Assembly (NCBI RefSeq): GCF_910592395.1
Contig: NC_088322.1
Location: 62,001-126,000 of the forward strand
DNA: 64,000 nt
Origin: Lineus longissimus
Taxonomy: Eukaryota; Nemertea; Pilidiophora; Heteronemertea; Lineidae
Direction of reading: 5' to 3'
Shown here: positions 47,283 through 55,627 of the stretch, piece by piece
Layout of the letters: each line of letters opens with the position of its first letter
Numbering within the stretch: the first letter of the stretch is position 1
Position numbers and translations under genes: made by a program
Notes under the pieces: model-generated
Databases searched by the model: none
Seen by the model: only the letters and a program-made list of their open reading frames with translations
Told to the model about the DNA's origin: nothing

Positions 47283-48710
47283 ATGTTTGTTGATAAAATG
47301 AACGTGACAACAGTTGGATTTAGTCGGACATCCGATGATGGTTCGTCGGATGACGTTGACACCCTTGTTGATGATATTGTCGCCCAATACCATTCTCTAG
47401 CAACAACACCACCAGCACCGCTGCACCAAGAGCAGTATTCGTCCGAAGCGAATACCATACTACACTCTAATGCACCGATTCTAAAAGAAATACAACCATT
47501 ATTACCACGTTTACCGCAACCAGCTTTTCCATCGGATGACGAGGAGAAGGAATCTGATGTTGATGAATCTAATAAAAGCCACCGTGCATGCGTGTGTGGC
47601 AATACCGATCACCCATATGACATTATACACCGTCATATAATTCGTAGGCGTTGGGAGGAAAACACAGCCGTAACACCACCTATAGATTCGGCACGAGAAT
47701 CGAGAAGACGAAAAACTATCCTAGCCGTTTTTAATATGGGTATTGTTGACGAGAGGAGGCGAGGTAATTTGCATCTACCAGTGGTTGGGATCGACTTGTA
47801 CTCACTGACCCATAAACCACGAATGCCACCGTGTCGAAATTTGCCAATGATGTGGTCTACGAAAGTGGCAGCGTGTCAAGCAAAATACCGAGGCGACTGT
47901 GAAAGTCTAGTCACCAAGGCGTACGAAGTGTTGGTAAATCGGTGGAACGGTAAAATATTACTATCCGAGTTTATCATGTTTATTCTGCGCGATTGGACCG
48001 ACGGAGACATTCTACGCTGGGTTGATAAAGAAGAAGAAGAAGGAGTAGGAGGAGGAGGAGAAAAAGGTGTATTCGATATAGTCGACATAGACAAGCTGAC
48101 CTATGTTTGGAGCTTGGCGTCGAACAATCCATATCTTACGCCGAAACAGATGCAACGCGGAATGATAAGTTTAGAGCGGTACAGAGGGTTGTTTCTAGTT
48201 CGACCATACGGTAAACCCAAGATGTATTCGTACAGATATTATTTTTCACCCATGTCTGGACGGAAAGAGTTTATGGTTAGGGAAACGAATGAAGCTGCAG
48301 ATCACCGAAGTAGCAGAAAACGAAAACTACGTCGCAATAAAACACCACCAGCACAATTACCACCATTGAAGAAACAGCGGTGGTGGCAGCAGCGGAATGA
48401 AAATAGAGTATTATCTACAAATGCTGCGTACAATTTTTTGTTAACAGTGCTACACGAACGGCAGTACAACATATTGGAGTGGTTAGAGCCAGATGAAGGG
48501 ACGGTGCGCATAGTTAGTGAGAGTGATTTCATGAACCTGTGGAAACAGCGAGTGTGTAACGGATACGATGACAATTTTCAAGCGCTGGCCAATTTTGTAC
48601 TGAAACATGCCGAAGAGGAAGACTACATCTCCGTGTTGTCCGAAGACAAAAAAGAATTTCGTCTGGTTGAAAGCGGATGGGAGAAGTTGATACCGAGCAG
48701 ACTTTTGTAA
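47283..48710 (+). CDS. protein with two ETS-like winged-helix DNA-binding domains
   Basis: 475 residues from ATG 47283; ATG 47298 has better context. The N-terminal third is acidic/Pro-rich, like an activation region, and has a CVCGNTDH pair. Domain 1 (about 223-322) has the ETS order: L..FIMFIL, then I-L-R-W-V-D, F-D-I-V-D-x-D-x-L-T-Y-V-W, a recognition-helix region P-Y-L-T-P-K-Q-M-Q-R-G, then I/L strands ending Y-S-Y-R-Y. Domain 2 (about 380-468) repeats the pattern: F-L-L-T-V-L, I-L-E-W-L-E, V-R-I-V, F-M-N-L-W, then F-R-L-V. ETS domains are animal transcription factors binding GGAA/T sites; a viral capture and duplication is inferred. A basic KR-rich linker joins the domains. Other winged helices remain possible. 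Confidence 0.5.
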   Translation: MFVDKMNVTTVGFSRTSDDGSSDDVDTLVDDIVAQYHSLATTPPAPLHQEQYSSEANTILHSNAPILKEIQPLLPRLPQPAFPSDDEEKESDVDESNKSHRACVCGNTDHPYDIIHRHIIRRRWEENTAVTPPIDSARESRRRKTILAVFNMGIVDERRRGNLHLPVVGIDLYSLTHKPRMPPCRNLPMMWSTKVAACQAKYRGDCESLVTKAYEVLVNRWNGKILLSEFIMFILRDWTDGDILRWVDKEEEEGVGGGGEKGVFDIVDIDKLTYVWSLASNNPYLTPKQMQRGMISLERYRGLFLVRPYGKPKMYSYRYYFSPMSGRKEFMVRETNEAADHRSSRKRKLRRNKTPPAQLPPLKKQRWWQQRNENRVLSTNAAYNFLLTVLHERQYNILEWLEPDEGTVRIVSESDFMNLWKQRVCNGYDDNFQALANFVLKHAEEEDYISVLSEDKKEFRLVESGWEKLIPSRLL

Positions 48711-49038
48711 AATTTAAAAAACCGTGTTAGAGTCCGGGTGTCACATCGATAAAAAAAAAAATTACCATGTGAACATATGTTCGAAAAGTTGGCATGTCAT
48801 TTGTCTGGTGGTGGCGGTGGTGGTGGTGTGGTGTTTGTTTACTGCATTTGCATTCGGATCATTTTTCGTCATTGGTACCCTATTGTTGTCCTTTGGAAAA
48901 TTCTCAGTACCTACCAGGTGATCAGTGAGTGTGATGGTGAACTGGTGAGAGAGCTAGGCTGTCGGAGCTGCGTCCACAATATGATATAGTCTGTAAATTC
49001 AACGTTTGATCAATCGTTGATGCGTGTCTCAATGCAAA
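48711..49038 (+). other. intergenic region with hydrophobic open frame lacking ATG
   Basis: No standard gene. From about 48727 to 48921 one plus frame reads a basic start, then about 34 hydrophobic residues (VICLVVAVVVVWCLF...FFVIGTLLLSF) and a short polar end, like a small membrane protein, but it has only a GTG at 48724. A poly-A run at about 48751 sits inside it, so a miscounted base could hide a true ATG. A GTGTCACATCG and a GGT repeat are also present. Confidence 0.3.
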
Positions 49039-51915
49039 ATGCAGTCGTACATAAGTGCTATTTTACAACGAGCCATTCCAGCTGCAATCAATAGCACAAA
49101 CGAAGAACTCAATGTCAATTTCCTCAAACGATTCAACGATGTTCAGAAACGTGGTGCAGACTACGAGCGAAAATTTCAAAACCTGAGTACTAAAAGGCGG
49201 AGAATTGATCTGATCGAAGCCTCGTATCGAGTTACTAGCAGTGTTGATGGTGGCGATGAAGGCAATGAAAACGATGACGACGACGTCGATCAACCGGCGT
49301 CTATATCAGCAGGCAGACAATCACCAACACCACCGGTCATGACGCAACCGGTGAAGGATTTAACGTGGGACGAATTGAAGGACGTCATGCTCTCCAGAGT
49401 GAACACGGCGAATCGAGGTAGATTTAGTGACTACCAAAAGATGATCGTCAGCATGGCACACCCCAAAGTGCTCGTGGACGAACAAAAGGCAACAGACGAA
49501 CAGTCGAAAAAGGAACAAATGAAAAAAATCTATCAACTTCTATACAGAGCAAGCTACCTACTGACCGAAGAGTTGGCCTCCGCATTGAATGAAAATCTGG
49601 AAACAATACTGACCATCAATCGTCGGGTATCGCACAAGCATAAAAAAAAGGCACGTGCTAGACAACGTAGTCACTTGGCACAATTTCAGGACCCTGAACA
49701 ACCACGCAAGCGAATCACTCAAATTACCGTGAGTTCGTGGTTCAGAGAGCTACTCAGCGTGTATGAGTTGGCGTTCAGTCAACTCGATGGCAGCGAAGAG
49801 GGATTGCTATTATTACAGTCTGGTAGCGGCGGAGGCGGTGGTGATGTATCTACGAGACGCACCGATTTGCCAACACCGGCCATCTTTGAGAATGTGTTCT
49901 ATTTGAAACAACGTGGACGGTTGTTGATTGATCCAAACACCGGCTTACCACCTTCACAGGAATCATCTATTCGAAGTTGCGCTCTGACCATGGAAGCAGA
50001 AATGAGCGAGATACGTTCGTATACTTTGGACATCAACCACATATTGGTGCTATTCGCCACTGAATTGTTTGGCTACATACCGTTCGTTCCCGAGGAGGAT
50101 GAAAAACACCTTATGCCTACCGATCGTTTCACCGACTTGCAGATTTTGATTGAATTTGCATTGTTAAACTACGACATGTCCACCAACACTCTGTACGATT
50201 ATCTTAGGCAACCGGCCGCCTACTTATTGGATCCAACAAAGAAGAAACTTTTGATCACTGCTGTAAACAGGGCAGTCAAGGATTTGTTGTTCATGGCCAA
50301 AGATTACGTTTTCAAGACCGATCAAAGTGGCAAAGTACAACTCTGTAAAATACGACCGACCGCAGTCGGCCAGGATAGAGGAGGAGGATGTGGTGGAGAC
50401 AAAGAAGCTGGTGGACCCGAAGTGGCAAGAGTCGAACCGCAGCCTGTTCCCGAGCAATTCTGTAAAGTCATTCGCAAATTACAAGTACCCAACAACGTCC
50501 TGTTCAGAGAGACCGTCAATCGCAAGATGACGACTCCCGTCTACACCGGTATACCTGAAAATACAATAGCATCGGGCAATAATCAAGAAGTTCTAGAGAT
50601 CATGTCCAAGCTAAGCCGTCTCATCAACTTTGACACAGCCTCAATACGGGAACTGAGCACAATCTACAAGAACATTCTTAAACAGGACGTCACCAATAAG
50701 ATGAAAGACATCAACATGCAACTCTACCAGAACGATAGGAGCATGCAAAACAGACAGACGCTATTCTGTTTCTTGGTCACCACCGCGGCAGTGATAAAGT
50801 CTTGTCGCTCCAAGTCGGACACGACCGAAGTCAACTGCACGCCATTCATCGAGCACTGCATCTGGCCCCTGAATCAAGACACTACAGGCCTTAGGCCACA
50901 GATGCCGGCCGATGATTCACCAATATTGTTTAGCAGCGTGTTGAGTCGAGCACCAGGCCTCTTGTTCTACGTTATGTTGGCATCCGATGAACGAATGAAT
51001 GCAGGTGATACACAGTTGGGCATGAGGACGGGCCAATTCTTTCGAGAAAAACAACGGGGAGAAGGTACGTCCACTGGACCGACTGTCCGACGAGGTGTAA
51101 TGTCGGCCGGTCGCCCGTCACAAGATCCGCGCGTAATGAGAATGTTGCAACAACAGATCGGTGGATTTGAAGGAGGATTGGGGTACAACATTGGTGGCAC
51201 AGGTAGTAATATTACTGACGGTACGACCAGCGACACGAGACCTGTGAAGCAAGACAGACACATGTTTTTCAACTTGTTCAAATCTTTCACCGACAAGATA
51301 CCACGCATAAGCAACGCTGCGATGGAAAAACGTGCACAGAAAGTAACGGTCGGATCGAGTGTAGAGTCGTTCGCCAAAATGGACCCGTTAACTGGCATGG
51401 TCGGTCCACGCCAATTGGATTTGAAAGAAGGTGTCAGATCGATGCGAACCAATTTGCGTGCCGTCATATCCACGGTGAAGACCAGTTTTACCAATCGCCT
51501 ATTAACGACGTTTCTATCCAATAACACTGCATTGCGTAGTCTAGACAAAACGACTATAATGCGATATTTCAAGGATCAAATCACAGATAGCGTAGAGTTG
51601 AACGCACAACCAGTGGTGACAGAGAATTTCGACTTGGTTCAAAGTTATGCCGATTCGAAACAGGGTGTGATGAACTTCTTCGAGTTGCCCATTGTGTACA
51701 GACAACGCACGGTTATAATCGTGCCTGAAGGATCTGAAATGCCGGCACCGTCGGGCGAGTCGTCTGCGGGCAGTTCTGGTGGTATAGTAGAAATTCTTCG
51801 TGATGTATTACAACAACAAAACAGTGGAGTTGTTGGTGGTAGTTCATCTGCGGGAGGAGTCGGTGACACACAAGTCACTGTTCCCGGACTGGGTACCTAC
51901 GTTTCCACGGTATAG
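49039..51915 (+). CDS. large structural-type protein, 959 residues (portal or capsid-associated candidate)
   Basis: The first in-frame ATG is 49039; the frame begins at 49024 with GTG. The N-terminus is helical with a KRRR patch and an acidic stretch (about 75-90). The middle is helical with a basic HKHKKKARARQR segment. The C-terminal half is repeat-poor apart from short Gly stretches, and ends Ser/Gly-rich. No membrane segment or ATPase motif. Length and long helical regions would fit a portal or capsid vertex protein, but nothing diagnostic is visible, so treat it as unknown. It is not preceded by a clear upstream element. Confidence 0.6.
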   Translation: MQSYISAILQRAIPAAINSTNEELNVNFLKRFNDVQKRGADYERKFQNLSTKRRRIDLIEASYRVTSSVDGGDEGNENDDDDVDQPASISAGRQSPTPPVMTQPVKDLTWDELKDVMLSRVNTANRGRFSDYQKMIVSMAHPKVLVDEQKATDEQSKKEQMKKIYQLLYRASYLLTEELASALNENLETILTINRRVSHKHKKKARARQRSHLAQFQDPEQPRKRITQITVSSWFRELLSVYELAFSQLDGSEEGLLLLQSGSGGGGGDVSTRRTDLPTPAIFENVFYLKQRGRLLIDPNTGLPPSQESSIRSCALTMEAEMSEIRSYTLDINHILVLFATELFGYIPFVPEEDEKHLMPTDRFTDLQILIEFALLNYDMSTNTLYDYLRQPAAYLLDPTKKKLLITAVNRAVKDLLFMAKDYVFKTDQSGKVQLCKIRPTAVGQDRGGGCGGDKEAGGPEVARVEPQPVPEQFCKVIRKLQVPNNVLFRETVNRKMTTPVYTGIPENTIASGNNQEVLEIMSKLSRLINFDTASIRELSTIYKNILKQDVTNKMKDINMQLYQNDRSMQNRQTLFCFLVTTAAVIKSCRSKSDTTEVNCTPFIEHCIWPLNQDTTGLRPQMPADDSPILFSSVLSRAPGLLFYVMLASDERMNAGDTQLGMRTGQFFREKQRGEGTSTGPTVRRGVMSAGRPSQDPRVMRMLQQQIGGFEGGLGYNIGGTGSNITDGTTSDTRPVKQDRHMFFNLFKSFTDKIPRISNAAMEKRAQKVTVGSSVESFAKMDPLTGMVGPRQLDLKEGVRSMRTNLRAVISTVKTSFTNRLLTTFLSNNTALRSLDKTTIMRYFKDQITDSVELNAQPVVTENFDLVQSYADSKQGVMNFFELPIVYRQRTVIIVPEGSEMPAPSGESSAGSSGGIVEILRDVLQQQNSGVVGGSSSAGGVGDTQVTVPGLGTYVSTV

Positions 51916-52127
51916 GTCACACACAAGCTAACTGGCTTTGCACGACTTTGGACACTCACAAAGTATCACAATGGAGTGTATAGTGGTCAGCGGAATGGTC
52001 CTTTTCTACATTTGATCATCAAACCTTGTCGTGGACACAGACACTCATCACCCTTCATCCAACAATAACCGGACCGAGACAACCACCTGAAATAAAGCCA
52101 GCAGAGCAGAGCAACAAAAAGGCAGCG

Positions 52128-54041
52128 ATGGTTAATAAAACAAAGATAGGCGATCGACTACAGGCCGATTTGTCATGCAGCAGTGATGAGGAATACACTA
52201 ATAAAGTGTCAGCACCGCCGATAGTCAAGCCGTATGTTGAACATGTCGAAACAGAATACGAAGAATATGATGATGATGATGATGATGATGGTGGTGATTA
52301 TGAAGATAATGATGAAAGATATGACAACGATGAACCAAACACTGACGATAGAGAATTCTTGGCCTCTGATAACGATGATGAAGAAACCGGATACCCAACA
52401 TCGGATGATGAAAACGTTAGAGTGCCCACAACGCGCAAAAGAAACACGATGAAATACACCGAGTCTGACGTTTCAGAACATTCATCCACAGAGGATAGCG
52501 AGGCGTACTCGGACGACGATATTGTAGAACTTATTTGTGATCCTGCCGATGAGGAGGAGGAAGAAGAGGATGATGTTGACGATAAGGACTCTAATTCGTC
52601 TATTAAATCCCAGTGGCGTCCCAGAACCAATAAGAAGGACAAAAATAGTAGGTCACCCGACAACAAGATGACGTGGGATGATTGGTGCGCCGCTGATGAT
52701 GACGACAACGAAAGCTCTGGTGACGAACGTCGAAAATCACGGTCACCTTCACCACCACCACCACCACACCCACCACCACCACCACCACAACGGCCGGTTA
52801 AAAAAGAACCAAAGTTCAAGAAGCGTGATAGACGTCCAAGTGGTGTCAAAGAGACACAGCACAATCCAAACGTGGATAGAGAGGCACCAGTGGCATATCT
52901 AACAGAAAATAAACCTGTAAACAAAAAGCAACAAGTAAATGTTACCAAGACAAAGGACAACAAAGACAAACAACAACAACTACCAAAGTCAAGTGTCAAG
53001 AAACAAAAAAGATCACCGCCACCAGCAGCCGCCGCCACCACTACGGCCATTATCGGTGAAACCAGCGTGAGAAAAAACAAGAAGAAAGACAAGAAAAATG
53101 CGGCGTCAGGTACTGATGTTAACGGCGACTCCATCACTGCCATCCCAGCCACCACGAAGAAACGAAAAGCAAATGATAGTTGTGACAATGACATGACCGC
53201 TATCACCGATACCGATACAGTATCAGTACTGCCACCAAAGAAGAAAAGAAATTCGGCCAAAAAATCCACCGTTACCACCACTAAAACGACCAACACACCG
53301 ACAGTACAAACTAACGAGATCGCCACCAAAGCCAACCCTACCACCACTTCATCGTCTGGTCATGCAAACGAAGAAGGGGGTGATGAAGATGAAAAACTTT
53401 TGGCAAAAGCTCCCTTCTGCGATATTGTGAAAATGTTCAAAGACTTGCACTGTAAAGAGTACACCACCAGCACCACCACCACCACCACCACCAAACAATC
53501 TCAAGTCACCACCGGAAGTGGTAATGGACACAATTCAACATTTCATGCTATTTTTACAGTGCATTACAGAAAAAGCGAAGATCAGCGAGACTGGGAACGT
53601 TTCCTTTCAATCGTGAACAATGACAGTAACATAGACGTTGTATATTACACCCAACGCAGACAAGCCATCACGAAGAAGCCATCAAAGCGAAAGCAGCAAA
53701 AACCAGCCAGTATGACATTGGCAGTTGTGTCTGTTTTCAATCCGCTAAGCTCTGACGCTCTGAAAAACGTGGCGAGCAGAATACAAGCACAGTTCGTCAT
53801 ATTCACTGCGGAAGCAAACATGTTGCAACAAGTTGATGTTATCAACGTTGTCGGTGAAAGCACTATGAGTGCCACTGTCAATGGACCGTTACACGGCGAT
53901 GAGATGGTTTGTTTGCTGAATACAAACCTCGCTTGTGGTAAAGACAGTGAAACTAACCAGCAGCAGCAGCAGCAGCAGCAGCAGAAACTCATTCACAATC
54001 TCATCGAGCGCATTGAAGAACTGGAGAGGAAATTGAAATAG
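52128..54041 (+). CDS. highly charged low-complexity protein, 637 residues
   Basis: The first ATG is 52128; the frame opens at 52026 with a TTG inside a leader containing GGACAC. The N-terminal 180 residues are Asp/Glu-rich, followed by a Pro run (52755-52790), Lys-rich and Thr-rich stretches with many basic clusters, then a small folded domain (about 465-600: FHAIFTVHYRKSEDQRDWERF ... TLAVVSVFNPLSSDALKNVASR). The end is a Gln run and a short leucine-heptad helix (LIHNLIERIEELERKLK), suggesting oligomerisation. An intrinsically disordered nuclear regulator is likely. Closed by AATAAA at 54072. Confidence 0.6.
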   Translation: MVNKTKIGDRLQADLSCSSDEEYTNKVSAPPIVKPYVEHVETEYEEYDDDDDDDGGDYEDNDERYDNDEPNTDDREFLASDNDDEETGYPTSDDENVRVPTTRKRNTMKYTESDVSEHSSTEDSEAYSDDDIVELICDPADEEEEEEDDVDDKDSNSSIKSQWRPRTNKKDKNSRSPDNKMTWDDWCAADDDDNESSGDERRKSRSPSPPPPPHPPPPPPQRPVKKEPKFKKRDRRPSGVKETQHNPNVDREAPVAYLTENKPVNKKQQVNVTKTKDNKDKQQQLPKSSVKKQKRSPPPAAAATTTAIIGETSVRKNKKKDKKNAASGTDVNGDSITAIPATTKKRKANDSCDNDMTAITDTDTVSVLPPKKKRNSAKKSTVTTTKTTNTPTVQTNEIATKANPTTTSSSGHANEEGGDEDEKLLAKAPFCDIVKMFKDLHCKEYTTSTTTTTTTKQSQVTTGSGNGHNSTFHAIFTVHYRKSEDQRDWERFLSIVNNDSNIDVVYYTQRRQAITKKPSKRKQQKPASMTLAVVSVFNPLSSDALKNVASRIQAQFVIFTAEANMLQQVDVINVVGESTMSATVNGPLHGDEMVCLLNTNLACGKDSETNQQQQQQQQQKLIHNLIERIEELERKLK

Positions 54042-54158
54042 TCCAGTCCAGTAATATATCTTTGTGGTGTGAATAAAAAATTTGAATCTACACAAAAATT
54101 TATATTTGTTTTTACCTTCCCTCCCTCACCTAGCGTTATACAACACTAATCGAAGAAG

Positions 54159-54365
54159 ATGCCTATGAAAAGCGAAGACACGTCCAAGCACATGATCAAC
54201 TTCCTTTCTGGTCTGCACGGACAGAAACGGATCATGAAAAAATATACTAGCGAAGTAAAGTGTCGCGGTACCATCACATTTTTATTTATTGGTGCACTGA
54301 TAACCACGATAGGATGCCAGATCGTGCTAATGGTTTCTAATTGGAGTCCTTTCAGTAGCATGTAA
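54159..54365 (+). CDS. small single-span membrane protein, 68 residues
   Basis: ATG at 54159, 87 bases after an AATAAA. A polar/basic N-terminal 36 residues is followed by one hydrophobic helix (TITFLFIGALITTIGCQIVLM) and a short tail. Protein-like codon use and a clear span support a real gene. Herpesviruses have comparable small envelope proteins, but no homology can be claimed. Confidence 0.55.
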   Translation: MPMKSEDTSKHMINFLSGLHGQKRIMKKYTSEVKCRGTITFLFIGALITTIGCQIVLMVSNWSPFSSM

Positions 54366-54472
54366 CATCAACTAATCATTCGACCAACCCCTCTCCGTGT
54401 GCAAATTGTTGTATAAACGTCGTATGCATCACCATCACCACCACCATCATCATCATCATCATCGTCATCATA

Positions 54473-55009
54473 ATGTCACAACGACCCGCTTTCGATTGCG
54501 ATGCTGTGGCAGCTCTTGTTACCACCGAGCCAGTATACGCCGATTCGAAACATCCCATCACAATATCGGCCAGCTTGGCACAGGAAATAGTCACACGTTT
54601 CAAACAGAAAGGATCCTTGCCGACCAACATAGAACACAAAGATGACATGCGCACAGGGAAAGTGTACGACATTGCCTACGTTACTCAGAAACCCACCTCG
54701 TTGCCAAAAGAATTGGAAAATGCCGATGTCCAAGGCTATTTGCACGTCAAGTATTTGATCTGCAACAAAAATCTAATAGACGCGTTCAAGTCACGGGTCG
54801 AAGTGAGACTAGCCAATTTGGACATGTTTCAACCGTACAAGTCTTCGGATGGTTTTGTACGTGCGGACATACCGCGAAAAATAGATCCCGACAAGGATGA
54901 AGCTGACGATTCCGTGCCTGTAGCAACCATTGGACTCAACAACCTGTCTACAGTCTCAACCCCTGCTCGAGCATATCTGGCATCATTTTTGTGCATGCTA
55001 TCTAGCTGA
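54473..55009 (+). CDS. putative capsid protease/scaffold gene, first exon (end uncertain)
   Basis: ATG at 54473, preceded by a CAT/CAC repeat leader. Reads 178 codons to TGA 55007-55009. The domain includes DVQGYLHVKYLI, resembling the first G-Y/F-L strand of herpesvirus capsid proteases (peptidase family S21). The protein-like part fades toward the end, and the following DNA is AT-rich and unlike viral coding sequence, so the exon probably ends before the TGA. In-phase GT sites with some donor character are at 54857 (GTACGT) and 54920 (GTAGCA); I cannot decide between them. Alternatively this is a stand-alone 178-residue protein. Confidence 0.5.
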   Translation: MSQRPAFDCDAVAALVTTEPVYADSKHPITISASLAQEIVTRFKQKGSLPTNIEHKDDMRTGKVYDIAYVTQKPTSLPKELENADVQGYLHVKYLICNKNLIDAFKSRVEVRLANLDMFQPYKSSDGFVRADIPRKIDPDKDEADDSVPVATIGLNNLSTVSTPARAYLASFLCMLSS

Positions 55010-55627
55010 CCTCAAGTACCACAGAATGTAAACAAGAGCTAGGCCTTTTTCTTGGAGACAAGCACACTGAGAAATACTGTACCTATTTTCCTACAATTTG
55101 TATCTCTCAAAATCTAAGGCATCATGTGAAATTCTAGAGGCAAAACATGGTATGTACAATTATCAATATTTATAGATTCTATAGATTATCTTATTTCCAA
55201 TAGATGATGGTTAACATCAGAGTTTTGAGGGTTTAAAGAGCTCACCTTTCCTAATTCTCTTAACCATGCTGGGTTTCCTTTGTCTCTGTTAGATTGTGAA
55301 CTTATCATATGATACACAGATACATATCCATATATATTTCCTGCAGCTTTATGCTGTTCTGTATTAACAGTTTCCTCAACTAGTGAGGTTATAATACATG
55401 CATGGTATGTATTCCAATGTTTATGTTTGATGAGGATTTAGAGGTACATTTGTGCCTTTGTGATGCCTGTGTAGCTACTGTTGCATGCATTCATGTATGC
55501 ATTATATGTGTGTGCTTGGTACTCCTAAAATCACAACCAGGCTGAGTCATCATGTTTCTAATACTGTGTTTTCAATAGTTCATATATGTAATTGTACTGA
55601 GGATACTTTCATCTTGTATATTTTCAG
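55010..55627 (+). other. intron-like insert within protease/scaffold gene
   Basis: About 620 bases or more of AT-rich, repeat-free DNA with no frames, differing from the compact gene spacing elsewhere. It ends in TTTCATCTTGTATATTTTCAG (CAG at 55625-55627), a good splice acceptor. The downstream frame is open only from 55601 and has no ATG before its conserved motifs. The 5' boundary lies somewhere between about 54857 and 55009. Confidence 0.5.

Noticed and set aside
54425-54470. His-rich coding stretch that could suggest a cloned tag or vector
   Set aside because: It is a CAT/CAC microsatellite in the leader of the protease gene, in a different frame, and similar triplet repeats occur throughout the window.
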